A DNA stretch of 64,000 nucleotides from positions 57,932 through 121,931 of the forward strand of contig JBGPHT010000002.1 of the NCBI GenBank assembly GCA_041484525.1, given 5' to 3'. Below the pieces are notes generated by a model. The model worked only from the letters and a program-made list of their open reading frames with translations, ran no database searches and was not told the origin of the DNA. Below are positions 43,071-52,251 of the stretch, in pieces (the stretch's first letter is position 1; the number at the start of each line of letters is the position of its first letter). Source of the stretch: JBGPHT01 sp041484525 (lineage in GTDB: Bacteria > Acidobacteriota > Terriglobia > Bryobacterales > Bryobacteraceae). A program made the position numbers and the translations under genes.

Positions 43071-45365
43071 TCAGCGCTGGTGGACTTTCACCAGGCTTCG
43101 ATCGATGGCAGCCAGATTCCGCTTGCCGCACAGTGCCATGTCACGAGCGGTTTCGCTCTGCAACATCTCGATCACCGTTTGCACACCATCCGCGCCGTAC
43201 GCGGCCAAGCCCCACAGAGGCGGGCGCGTCACCAGCACGCCTCGCGCGCCCAACGCCAATGCTGCAAGCACGTCGGTGCCACGGCGGAAACCACCATCCA
43301 CCAGCACCGGGATCTGTGCACCCACGGCGTCGACCACCGCCGGCAACATCTCGATGGGGTGAGCGAGGCCGGGAACGAAACGGCCGCCCTGTCCCGAGAC
43401 GATCACTCCGCTGACTCCTCGCTCGACAGCCGTCCGAGCCTCCTCGGGATTCATGATGCCCTTGAGTAGAACGGGCACCTTGGCTGCCTGCCGCACGCGA
43501 TCGACGATCGCCCAATCCATCCGCGAGCTGGCTAGCGTTGCCAATTTGAGCGGCGCGCCCGCAGCGGCCGGCTGGAAGGGAGTGCCTATCGTAATGCAGA
43601 CGGCGCGGCAGCCCGCCTTCACCGCCTGCTGAACCCGCGCCAGCACCGGCGTCATGTCCGTTTCCGGATAGATCTGGTACCAGAGCGGCGCCGCCTTGGC
43701 CTCGGCCGCAATCTTCTCGATGGGCTGGCTGGCACGGTCGCTGACGATCGATCCCGCCTGCGCCGCGGCCGCGCCTCGCACCATCGCCAGTTCTCCTTCG
43801 GGATGAAAGCGCTTCTGATCCGAAGCCGGCCCCACCAGGATCGGCGAGTACATCTTCGTGCCGAACAGGTCGACGGTGAGATCGAGCTGCGTCACATCGA
43901 ACAGCATTCTCGGCCGAAACGTGATGCGGTCGAATGCCGAACGGTCGTCGTGAGCTTCGATCTCGGAGAAGATATGGGCCGGCAGCGAGCGCTGCGCCAT
44001 GGCTTCCATCTCGTAAACGTTGACCAGGTCTTCGCGCGGGACCATGCGGCCGGGCGGCTCGCCCATCAGCTTCGGCGGCGCATCCTGCGATTTGAGAAAC
44101 GGCGAGCCTGCCATCCACAGGCCCACACTTTGCAAGGCGCGGCGACGCGTCGGTGACAGGCTCATGCGAAATCCACCTTCACCAACGAGCGATCGATTCG
44201 AGTCCAGCGTGGGCCGTCCGGTGTTGGCCATTGCCAGCAGCAGTTCGGCTTGGACAATCTCGAGGATCTTTTGCGTGCCGGCGGGCCCATAACCGGCCAG
44301 ACCCCATCGCGGCACACGGCCCAGGCACACCGCCTTGGCGCCCAGCGCGAGCGCCTTCAGAACATCGCTTCCCCGGCGAAATCCGCTGTCAATCAACACC
44401 GGGATGCGACCCTTCACCACGTCCACCACTTCCGGAAGTGCTTCCATCGTAGAAGTCCCGTGGCCGACGCGGCGCGCGCCGTGGTTGGAAACGATGATCC
44501 CGTCGACGCCGTGTTCCAGCGCGATTTTCGCATCCTCTGCGGTCTGCAGGCCCTTCAGCAGAAACGGCACCTTCGTCGCCGACTTCACCGTGTCCACAAA
44601 CTTCCAATCGAATAGCTGCCCTTTGCCCAGTCCATAGTTCACGCGCGAGCCGTCCCGCGCTCGTGCACTGGAAGCGGACGAGCCTTCGCCTTGGCTGGTC
44701 GCGGCGATGTGGCGGTCGTGCATCACGCGCTCGCGATACGGCCCGAACGGCCCATCCACCGTCATGGCTTCGGCTTTGCAGCCCGCCGCCTCCGCCCGTC
44801 CGACGCGCTCCAGAGTGTCTTCGATCGTGTCCAGGCGGTAGAGCTGAAACCAAAGCGGGCCCGGCGAGGCCGCGGCGATTTTGTCAACCGTATAACTGGC
44901 GGCGCTGCTCACGATCATGGTGGTGTTCGTTGCCGCCGCACCCTTGTGCATGCCCATCGCGCCCTCCGGATGCAGCGGGCCTTGTGCGGAAGTGGGCGCC
45001 ACAAGAATCGGAAAACTCATCTTCTGACCGAAGAGTTCCGTCGAGGTGTTGATGGAGCTTACGTCCGCAATTCCCTTCGGCACCAGACCCACCCAATCGA
45101 ACGCACGTCGATTGCGCAGGAAGGTGGATTCGTCGTCGCTCGATCCCATCATGAAATCGTAGACATCGCGCGGAACGTGGGCGAAGGCCGCAGGTTCAAA
45201 ATCGAATGCCGTGAGCAGCTCGTTCAGTCCGGCAATCCGGGAGTGATCGCGGAACGGGTCCAGTTGCCCTCGCAATAAGGGCGATCCGGCGAGCATGCCG
45301 GCCAGACTTCGCAATGCCGCGCGCCGGGAAAAGCAGCCACGCCATTGGCTCTCGATCTTGGCCAT
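43071..45365 (-). CDS. fused tandem pair of FMN-dependent alpha-hydroxy-acid dehydrogenase-like domains
   Basis: The 764-residue frame holds two LldD/glycolate-oxidase-like (beta/alpha)8 domains, each with its own Tat-like leader (FSRRAALRSLAGMLAG near residue 12; SPTRRRALQSVG near 404). Domain 1 keeps the FMN/catalytic Lys (LLKGLQ), His and Arg (SNHGARR). Domain 2 keeps Lys and Arg, but His is Gln (SGQGGR). In the paralogous locus (52252-54470) the halves are separate genes with a 4-nt overlap. Here one extra T at 44197/44198 shifts domain 1 into the frame of domain 2. Without it, gene 1 would stop at 44162 and gene 2 start at ATG 44165. Probably periplasmic. Confidence 0.8.
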   Translation of the reverse strand: MAKIESQWRGCFSRRAALRSLAGMLAGSPLLRGQLDPFRDHSRIAGLNELLTAFDFEPAAFAHVPRDVYDFMMGSSDDESTFLRNRRAFDWVGLVPKGIADVSSINTSTELFGQKMSFPILVAPTSAQGPLHPEGAMGMHKGAAATNTTMIVSSAASYTVDKIAAASPGPLWFQLYRLDTIEDTLERVGRAEAAGCKAEAMTVDGPFGPYRERVMHDRHIAATSQGEGSSASSARARDGSRVNYGLGKGQLFDWKFVDTVKSATKVPFLLKGLQTAEDAKIALEHGVDGIIVSNHGARRVGHGTSTMEALPEVVDVVKGRIPVLIDSGFRRGSDVLKALALGAKAVCLGRVPRWGLAGYGPAGTQKILEIVQAELLLAMANTGRPTLDSNRSLVGEGGFRMSLSPTRRRALQSVGLWMAGSPFLKSQDAPPKLMGEPPGRMVPREDLVNVYEMEAMAQRSLPAHIFSEIEAHDDRSAFDRITFRPRMLFDVTQLDLTVDLFGTKMYSPILVGPASDQKRFHPEGELAMVRGAAAAQAGSIVSDRASQPIEKIAAEAKAAPLWYQIYPETDMTPVLARVQQAVKAGCRAVCITIGTPFQPAAAGAPLKLATLASSRMDWAIVDRVRQAAKVPVLLKGIMNPEEARTAVERGVSGVIVSGQGGRFVPGLAHPIEMLPAVVDAVGAQIPVLVDGGFRRGTDVLAALALGARGVLVTRPPLWGLAAYGADGVQTVIEMLQSETARDMALCGKRNLAAIDRSLVKVHQR

Positions 45366-45387
45366 CGATCCTCCTGCCCGCGCCGCC

Positions 45388-46659
45388 CTATTTGGCCGGC
45401 ACGCGGTTACCGGCGATCCACACCGACTCGACTTTCTGCGTGTTCTTGATATCGTCGAGAGGGTTGGCGCCCAGCACCACGAGGTCGGCCCACTTGCCCG
45501 CCTCGAGCGTGCCGAATTGATCCGCCGCGTTCAGGCAGCGCGCGGCAGTGCTGGTGGCCGACACCATCGTCTGCATCGGCGTCATCCCGGCCTTCGTCAT
45601 GTACTCCAGCTCCAAATGTTCGAAGTAGCCCTGGAAGCGATTGGGTGGCCCCGTGTCCGTGCCCATCGCCACGCGCACGCCGGTGCCCTGCAGCTTTTTC
45701 AAATTTCGCATCGCCACCGCCAGGTGCTCCTTGTACCACATGGCCGATTTGCTGTTTCGCATCGTCTCCTGGAACTGCGGCTCCTGCACTCTCGCCAACT
45801 CGGTCCGGTTCGCATCGCGCAGGAAGAACGGATCGCTCAAGAATGCGGGCCTGTCCCCGTAGACAAACGTCGAGACCTCACGCATGAACGTCGGACAATA
45901 GAAGGCATTGTTTTTCTTGAGCAGCGCGATGGTCTCATCGTCCAGCTCCTCATCGCGGACGCTGTGGGCGATGAAATCGGCGCCCAGACGCAGCACGGCC
46001 TTGGCGTCGGCCAACTTCACGATGTGGACGGCGACGCGCATGCCCTTTTTGTGTGCCTCGTCGATGAGGGCTGCATAAACTTCGGGCGACATCGGCGTCG
46101 CGGTCCCCAGTTGGTCATCCAGCCGGAACTTCGCGATATCGGTCTTCGCCGCCGCCAGGGCGTCCACCGCTTTGCGCGCATCCTCCGCGGTTTTGGAGAC
46201 CGGAATCGGCCCCGCGATAAACAACCGGGCGCGCGTCAGAGCAGGCGTTTGCTGCTCGCTGCGGGTCTGGTCGCGGAATTCAATCTCCTTGTCTCCGCCC
46301 AGGCTGAACACCGCCGTGACGCCGTAGCGAGCGTATAAGCCAAGCTGGCTGATGTCGTTCACGTGGCCGTGGGCATTGATCAATCCGGGAATGATGGTTT
46401 TGCCCGCAACGTCGATGCGCTGCGTTCCGGCAGGCAGTTTCACCGATCGCCCGACCGCCTCAATGCGCCCGTTTCGGACGAGTAGAGTCGCTTGTTCCAG
46501 GGCCGCCTTGCCGGTGCCATCAATGATGCGCGCGCCCACAAAAGCCTTGGAGTCGTCCGCGGCAGTCGCTATGCCCGGGAGTGTCAGGCATCCAGCCGCC
46601 AACAGCAGGCATACTGCCTGACCAATCAAATATTGCCGGTTCGTTTGCATGATTCTCAT
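45388..46659 (-). CDS. secreted amidohydrolase (imidazolonepropionase-like)
   Basis: The 423-residue protein has a signal peptide (VCLLLAAGCLTLPGIATAA; ATG 46650 is a possible alternative start). The amidohydrolase TIM-barrel has metal ligands in INAHGHVND (H-x-H), a candidate carbamylated Lys in IAKFRL, His in AVHIV and FIAHS, and Asp in MGTDTG. It heads a minus-strand operon with the flavoprotein pair (22 bp) and the propeller. Substrate unknown; prolidase, dipeptidase or cyclic amide activities occur in this group. Confidence 0.82.
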   Translation of the reverse strand: MRIMQTNRQYLIGQAVCLLLAAGCLTLPGIATAADDSKAFVGARIIDGTGKAALEQATLLVRNGRIEAVGRSVKLPAGTQRIDVAGKTIIPGLINAHGHVNDISQLGLYARYGVTAVFSLGGDKEIEFRDQTRSEQQTPALTRARLFIAGPIPVSKTAEDARKAVDALAAAKTDIAKFRLDDQLGTATPMSPEVYAALIDEAHKKGMRVAVHIVKLADAKAVLRLGADFIAHSVRDEELDDETIALLKKNNAFYCPTFMREVSTFVYGDRPAFLSDPFFLRDANRTELARVQEPQFQETMRNSKSAMWYKEHLAVAMRNLKKLQGTGVRVAMGTDTGPPNRFQGYFEHLELEYMTKAGMTPMQTMVSATSTAARCLNAADQFGTLEAGKWADLVVLGANPLDDIKNTQKVESVWIAGNRVPAK

Positions 46660-46947
46660 TTCGATTCTCCCGTCCTGGAAACCCCATCAGCATACATCAA
46701 GGAGTGCGCTGCCGGAAATCAGACTGTCATGTCAGACTGTCAAATCATGGCGGCGCGTTACGGACGACCGCGGACGCAGCATCTACCGCCTCGTCGACCG
46801 CGACGCTGTGGGTTTCAGGCTGGCGCCGCCAATCGCCTTGTGCGTGATTCTTGCGTTCACCGGAGCAGAAGCGATCTTCATCCATTGCGGTAACAGATCG
46901 GCTGGTCAGCAGACTCGCTGGCCAAGCGGAGCGGCGGGAAACGCGTC

Positions 46948-47628
46948 CTACCGCCGGCGACGAAGCCGGATTGCCGCGACGGCCAGTCCACCCGCCAGCA
47001 GGAACAAGCTGCCGGGTTCCGGTCCGGCTGCTGCCGGCGAAAACGCCGTCAATATGCGGACGTAGTCGCCGGGGGTGCTCGCGCTGGTATCGAAGAGAAT
47101 CTGCCGCGGCCCGCTGATCGTCACGGAGTCTCCCGCCTCCAAACCCCTGGCGCCTGGATTCAGATAAGTGACGCCCGTATTGATCAGAAAGTCGCTGGCG
47201 AAGAGATTACCCGTGCTCGTGATAATGGCCACGATATCGGAATCGAAGTCGACGGTACCGATGATGTTTTGAGTCGGACCAGGATCGAAGAAAACATAGT
47301 GGCTCGCCACTGTAGTGCCTGCCGGTACGGGATTTATTCCGGCGTCGGTAGCCAGCGGCGCCGCCAGCAAGATATTCTGGTCCTCATCGAACGCGAAGAG
47401 ATTCAAAGAGATTCGGGTTCTGAAAGGTGTCATCGCCCACGCTGTTGGGCGGGCCGAACGGGTTGCTCAGAGGCGGGGTCAACTTAATAAAAACTCCGCC
47501 CGCAGTGAATGCCGATCCACCGGTCACAGTGCCTCCGATTACGGTTGCGCTTGCTGGTCCAGTTACCAACAGCTGCCCACCCGGCCGCCACAACCAAAGT
47601 TATTGCAACAAGTGTTGCACTTTTTCAT
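46948..47628 (-). pseudogene. PEP-CTERM secreted protein, frameshifted
   Basis: The C-terminal 161-residue frame ends with the PEP-CTERM sorting signal (GPEPGSLFLLAGGLAVAAIR then RRR), recognised by exosortase. The upstream frame encodes SAFTAGGVFIKLTPPLSN and NPFGPPNSVGDDTFQNPNLF and runs out of frame at about 47405, where AATCTCTTTG/AATCTCTTCG is a 10-bp near-tandem duplication. Removing one copy joins the two frames as QNPNLFAFDEDQ. Further upstream, a hydrophobic leader (TLVVAAGWAAVG) and ATG 47628 are in other frames, so at least two lesions exist. No exosortase is in the window. Confidence 0.7.
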
Positions 47629-47823
47629 TAATAAAAACCCTCTGGCCGATCAGCCTATAACGCGGGGGCAGATTACTCAATGTTCGATTGTGATAAAGAA
47701 TGCGCCCGGCTCCTGCGAAAGGTGATCACCTGGACGAATCGGTATGTTCGGAGAAGTACGTTCTATGGGGATTTGCGCGTGAAATCCTTCGTGGTGAAGG
47801 TAATCGAAGCTGTAAGTGGCTCG

Positions 47824-48328
47824 CTATCTTTGCTCGTGACAGAACTCGCACGCCGTAGAAGCGCCCGCTGTCTTATGACAGTCCATGCAAACCGCCATGG
47901 ATGTCTCTTTCTCTTTTCTCATCACATCGCGCTCCCGAACCGGGCCGTGACAGTTCTCGCAGGCTGCCCTCGCATTGGTCACGTGGACCTTGTGGCTGAA
48001 TGTCCGGCACGCGATACACACGCTTCCATGGAATTTCCTCGTGATTCTTGTGGTACTCGGCCAGTTTCTGAACGGCCGCGCTTTCTTTCTTGATCGTGAC
48101 GTGACAGGCCATGCACTTGGCGGTGCCCGGAAAAGTGGCGTGGTCGCCGGGCTCCGGCATGGCGTGGCAATCCTTGCAGTCCAGACCGTTCGACACGTGC
48201 TGCTTATGGCTGAACGGAAGCGGCTGGACCGGCGCCGGCGGCACGTAAGTCGATGTCTGCGCCAGCGCGAAACAAGCCCCCAGAATGGTGAGCACTACGG
48301 CCCGGACGTGCACAATATGCCCGCTCAC
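47824..48328 (-). pseudogene. pentaheme c-type cytochrome, frameshifted
   Basis: From GTG 48328 a signal peptide (VVLTILGACFALAQ) precedes FSHKQHV, CKDCH and CMACH; the frame then becomes nonsense. Another frame, ending at TAG 47824, carries FSHKVHV, CENCH, CMDCH and CEFCH. One extra A at about 48000 explains the break (VPD-FSHK). Repaired, the protein has five CxxCH heme sites and two distal-His FSHK-x-HV repeats, as in cytochrome c3/c7-like electron carriers. It is coupled to the bicupin gene by a GTGA overlap. Confidence 0.75.
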
Positions 48329-48948
48329 TTCAGGTCGATGGCGATCCGCTCCACCGCGTGATCGAGCGGGTTTTCTTCGCTGTGAGTCATGGGTTCGTCC
48401 ATGCGCACTTCGCCCGCCTTCCCTTTAGCCTGGTCGGTCAGGTAAACCACGATGTGGTTCAGCTTGTGCTCGTGCCGAACACCCTTTTCGTGAGGTCCGA
48501 AGCGCACCCTCAGCACTCGCACTTGGTCGTTTTCAAACTCGAGCGAGTAGTGCTTCGGATCGGCCTTGAGCGGATCCAGGTCGGACATCGTCACCACCTG
48601 CGGCTTGTTCTTCAGCTCGATCTCGACGAGCTGAAACGGATGGTCCGAAATGTTTTCGCTGATATGCTTGCCGCCCGCCGGACTCCAATGCACGTCGCCG
48701 GCCTTGCACTCGATCCTGTCGACCTTTCCCGTCGGGCTCGTCAGCGTCATCTGGCCGCTGCCGAGGTAGATTTGGACCCGGTTCATCGAATGCTCGTGCA
48801 AGGCGCTCGGATGGTGCGGTTGCTCCGTCGCAAGTATGACCCGCGCCTGCGAAGTGTCGAGTTTCACATTGCTGGGGGTCTGTCCCCAAAGCGCAGCGGC
48901 TGCCAACACCGCCAGCGGTTTCCAGCGCGCGAGTTCTTCCATGGACAT
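48325..48948 (-). CDS. secreted bicupin protein
   Basis: I chose ATG 48948 (48942 also possible); longer versions add an implausible Arg/Pro-rich leader. The 207-residue protein has a signal peptide (WKPLAVLAAAALWGQ) and two cupin motifs: LHEHSMNRVQIYLGSG with GDVHWSPAGGKHISEN, and VRHEHKLNHIVVYLTD. It could bind a metal and a small acid or sugar. Its stop overlaps the start of the multiheme cytochrome gene, so they form a unit. Confidence 0.65.
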   Translation of the reverse strand: MSMEELARWKPLAVLAAAALWGQTPSNVKLDTSQARVILATEQPHHPSALHEHSMNRVQIYLGSGQMTLTSPTGKVDRIECKAGDVHWSPAGGKHISENISDHPFQLVEIELKNKPQVVTMSDLDPLKADPKHYSLEFENDQVRVLRVRFGPHEKGVRHEHKLNHIVVYLTDQAKGKAGEVRMDEPMTHSEENPLDHAVERIAIDLK

Positions 48949-49034
48949 GACAAGCAAACTACCACTGTCCGGAAGATCCCGCAACTTGAAAGCGTTTGGC
49001 TTTGGGAGTAGAATCTCAAACCGTGAGGAGAGAC

Positions 49035-50258
49035 GTGAATACACGAATGACTCCCGCAGTATTCCTGGCGGCGGTCGCTCTATCGCTGCTGCTGACCTCG
49101 CCGGCGCCAGGTGCGGAAGATACGGCTTCGACCGGTGAATACTTCGTCTACTTCGGAACTTACACAGCAAAGATTTCGAAGGGCATCTACTGCTATCGCT
49201 TCCAACCATCCACGGCTAAACTGACCCCGCTCGGCGCCGTGGCGGAGGCGCCCAACCCTTCCTTCCTCGCCCTCAGTCCGAATCGGCGGTTCCTTTATGC
49301 TGTCAACTGGAAGGGCAGTGAGACCGTCAAGGGTGACACGGTCAGCGCCTACGCAGTGGACCCGCATACCGGCAAGCTCACGTTTCTCAACAAGGCTTCG
49401 TCGAGAGGCGAGATGCCCACTCACCTGACGGTCGACCAAAGCGGGCGGATGCTCCTGGTGGTGAACTTCGGCGGCGGGAGCGTCGCCTCCCTGCCGGTAG
49501 GTAAGGACGGCCGTCTCGGCGAAGCGACCGGCTTTGACCAGCACCAAGGAGCAAGCGGAGTAAAGGATCGCCAGGATGGGCCGCACGCCCACGCTGTCGT
49601 ATTGCCGGCCGGCAATCGCTTCGCGTTCGTCGCGGACCTCGGGTTGGATCAGGTATTCTCGTATCGTCTCAACCCATCTCAAGGCACGTTCACACCGAAC
49701 GATCCGCCCTTTACCAAGGTCAGTCCAGGGTCAGGTCCGCGGCACCTGGCGTTTCATCCAAACGGCAAGTTCCTGTACGCGAACAATGAGATCAACTCGA
49801 CGGTGACTGTCTTCGCCTACCGGGCCGCCGCAGGGGCTTTGCAGGAAGTGCAGACCGTCTCCACGCTACCGCCGGACTTCAGCGGATCCAATTCGACGGC
49901 CGAAATCCAAATCGATTCAGCGGGCAAGTTCCTCTACGTTTCGAATCGCGGCCACGACAGCATTGCCGTATTCGCGATCGACTCCTTCAAAGGCACGTTG
50001 ACATCGGTCGAGCACGTCTCGACCCAAGGCAAGACGCCGCGCAACTTTTCGCTGGACCCGACCGGCGCGTATCTTTTCGCCGCTAATGAGAACTCGAGTA
50101 CGGTCGTGCTGTTCCGCGTGAACCCGAGTACCGGCCGCCTGACTCCGGCGGGTCAGGTGTTGGAAGTGCCTTCTCCCAGTTGTGTCATTTTCCTGAAGGC
50201 TGAGGAGACGCCTGCCGGCTCAAGAACGCAAGTAAGTCCTGGAATTCCCCTGGAGTAA
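49035..50258 (+). CDS. secreted lactonase-family beta-propeller (6-phosphogluconolactonase-like)
   Basis: GTG 49035 has GAGGAG just upstream and gives a signal peptide (PAVFLAAVALSLLLTSPAPGA); about 407 residues. The seven-bladed lactonase pattern is clear: FVYFGTYTAKISKGIYCYRF, PSFLALSPNRRFLYAVN, GPRHLAFHPNGKFLYANNE and GKTPRNFSLDPTGAYLFAANE. The family (PF10282) includes Pgl but mostly uncharacterised secreted members. The last ~18 residues (after FLKAEE) run across an antisense gene fragment and are probably not original. Confidence 0.8.
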   Translation: MNTRMTPAVFLAAVALSLLLTSPAPGAEDTASTGEYFVYFGTYTAKISKGIYCYRFQPSTAKLTPLGAVAEAPNPSFLALSPNRRFLYAVNWKGSETVKGDTVSAYAVDPHTGKLTFLNKASSRGEMPTHLTVDQSGRMLLVVNFGGGSVASLPVGKDGRLGEATGFDQHQGASGVKDRQDGPHAHAVVLPAGNRFAFVADLGLDQVFSYRLNPSQGTFTPNDPPFTKVSPGSGPRHLAFHPNGKFLYANNEINSTVTVFAYRAAAGALQEVQTVSTLPPDFSGSNSTAEIQIDSAGKFLYVSNRGHDSIAVFAIDSFKGTLTSVEHVSTQGKTPRNFSLDPTGAYLFAANENSSTVVLFRVNPSTGRLTPAGQVLEVPSPSCVIFLKAEETPAGSRTQVSPGIPLE

Positions 50259-50370
50259 GTCGCTTGTCGTAATCGGTGGGCATCAGGCTCTTCTGCTCGT
50301 GAACTACTTCGCGCAACTCGTCGTGGGTAAACATATGGAGCTCGTTGTCGGAACCCAGCATTTGCTTTGA
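50185..50370 (-). pseudogene. C-terminal gene fragment antisense to the lactonase 3' end
   Basis: On the minus strand a frame encodes KQMLGSDNELHMFTHDELRE then SLMPTDYDKRLTPGEFQDLL and AFLSRQ before stopping at 50185. This is the typical extreme C-terminus of secreted heme-binding/c-type cytochrome-domain proteins of planctomycete/acidobacterial type. The upstream part is absent. It overlaps the lactonase tail by 74 bp, so a rearrangement joined the two 3' ends. Confidence 0.55.
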
Positions 50371-50403
50371 CCGTGGACCGGCACAATAGTATACTCTTCG
50401 CCA

Positions 50404-52248
50404 GTGCGAAGCTTGCTCTGTCTCATCGCTTCCGTCGCGACCTTGGCCGCGCAACAACAGCCGGCCCAGCCGCGCGCCTACACCCCAACCGACGAAGAGA
50501 AACACCAGATCGAAGCCAAGTCGGCCGAGCTCGGTGCGCTGCTAAGAAAGGTGGAGCGCGATCCTCTCTACCCCGACGTCGCTATCTACCGCAAGGCGGG
50601 CGAGTTTATTCTCAAGCACCCGGAAGAGTTCGCCAACGCGGGCTACGTGAAAGACACGCTCACCGTTCTCGACAACGGAATCGCGCGCGCCAAGGAACTG
50701 ACCGCCGGCTCACCGTCGTGGACCAAGAGCAAAGGGCGTCTGGTGCGCGCCTACACATCGAAGATTGATGGCAGCGTGCAGCCCTACGGCCTGATCGTTC
50801 CGGAGTCTTACTCAGGCCAGCCGATCCGCCTGGATATCTGGATGCACGGGACCAACCGGAATCTGAACGAAGTCGCTTTCATCAAGCAGCATGAGACTGG
50901 CACGCCCGTACCTGCGGACCAGGCATACATCCAGATGGATGTTTACGGGCGCAGCAACGTAGCCTACCGCTGGGCCGGCGAGACCGACGTGTTCGAAGCC
51001 CTACGGTCGGTCGAGCAGCACTACCGGATCGATCCGAAGCGGGTGGTACTGCGCGGATTCTCCATGGGCGGCGCGGGTGCATGGAGCCTGGGTCTCCATC
51101 ATCCGGATCAGTGGGCGGCATTTGAAGCTGGCGCGGGTTTTACGGAAACCAAGGTGTACGCGAAGAAACAGGAATTGCCGCCCTACCAGGAAGCGGCGCT
51201 CCACTATTATGATGCCGCCGACTACACCTTGAATGGCACCAACGTTCCCTTTGTCGGGTACGGCGGTGAAATCGATCCGCAGCTTCAGGCATCGAAGAAC
51301 ATCAAGGCACAGCTCTTGAAGGAGGGCATAAACCTGAGCGATCTCCGGGCGCTCTTCCTGGTCGGACCGGGGATGGGTCACCAGTGGCATCCGGAGACGC
51401 ACAAGATTTCCGAACACTTCATCGAGGAGGCCGTCGCCAAGGGTCTTCAGACTCCTTCGCACATTCGTTTCGTCACCTACACCACGCGGTTCAACCGCTG
51501 TTTCTGGATCACGGCGGAAGAGTTGGAAAAGCACTATGCGCGCGCGGAGGTGGACGCGAACCGGGAAGCGAATCGCACCAAGGTTACTACGCGGAATGTG
51601 GCCCGCATCCGCGTCGATGGCACCGGCCCATTGTCCCTTGACGGGCAGGACTTCCTGACCACCGGCGTGTTCGCCAAGGCCAATGGTAAATGGGCGAAGG
51701 CCGGTCTGGCCGAGGGACTGCGTAAGCGGCACGCGCTGCAGGGCCCTGTTGACGATGCCTTCGTGGAGTCGTTTCTCTGCGTTCGCCCCACCGGCAGCGG
51801 AACCAAAGCCACGGAATACGGGCTCCAGATGTTGGACGGATTGCAAAAGGATTTTTCCAAGTGGCTGCGCGGGGAGCCGCGCGTAAAAGATGACCGCGCG
51901 GTTTCAGTGTCCGACATCGCCAACAATAACCTGATCCTGTTCGGCGATCCGTGGAGCAACAGCGTAATTGCCAGGGTGATCGGCAAGCTGCCCATCAAGT
52001 GGACGAAACAAGAGATCACGCTGGCCGGGCGCACCGTTGACGCGTCGACTCACGTGCCAGTGCTCATCTATCCAAATCCGCTGAACCCGAACCGCTATGT
52101 CGTGATCAACAGCGGTCACACGTTCAGCGATTCTGATTGGCGCGGAACGAATGCCAACCTCTATCCACACGTCGGCGACTATGCTTTTGTCGGCATCGAG
52201 GGGCACGAGATCGCGCACTCCGGTTTCTTCGATGAGCGCTGGAAATAG
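50404..52248 (+). CDS. secreted alpha/beta hydrolase (prolyl-oligopeptidase-like)
   Basis: GTG 50404 gives 614 residues with a signal peptide (MRSLLCLIASVATLAAQ). A catalytic core with LDIWMHGTNRNLNE and nucleophile elbow GFSMGGAGAW (near residue 220) matches prolyl oligopeptidase/esterase-type hydrolases; GMGHQWHPE near residue 324 may supply the catalytic His. A second, mostly beta, domain of about 250 residues follows. Substrate unknown. It ends 3 bp from the convergent flavoprotein gene. Confidence 0.75.
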   Translation: MRSLLCLIASVATLAAQQQPAQPRAYTPTDEEKHQIEAKSAELGALLRKVERDPLYPDVAIYRKAGEFILKHPEEFANAGYVKDTLTVLDNGIARAKELTAGSPSWTKSKGRLVRAYTSKIDGSVQPYGLIVPESYSGQPIRLDIWMHGTNRNLNEVAFIKQHETGTPVPADQAYIQMDVYGRSNVAYRWAGETDVFEALRSVEQHYRIDPKRVVLRGFSMGGAGAWSLGLHHPDQWAAFEAGAGFTETKVYAKKQELPPYQEAALHYYDAADYTLNGTNVPFVGYGGEIDPQLQASKNIKAQLLKEGINLSDLRALFLVGPGMGHQWHPETHKISEHFIEEAVAKGLQTPSHIRFVTYTTRFNRCFWITAEELEKHYARAEVDANREANRTKVTTRNVARIRVDGTGPLSLDGQDFLTTGVFAKANGKWAKAGLAEGLRKRHALQGPVDDAFVESFLCVRPTGSGTKATEYGLQMLDGLQKDFSKWLRGEPRVKDDRAVSVSDIANNNLILFGDPWSNSVIARVIGKLPIKWTKQEITLAGRTVDASTHVPVLIYPNPLNPNRYVVINSGHTFSDSDWRGTNANLYPHVGDYAFVGIEGHEIAHSGFFDERWK

Positions 52249-52251
52249 GCG

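Noticed and set aside
47600..47625. TGCAAC-AAGT-GTTGCA palindrome followed by T-run as terminator
   Set aside because: The stem is short and AT-rich and lies at the 5' end of the PEP-CTERM remnant, so terminator function is not supported.
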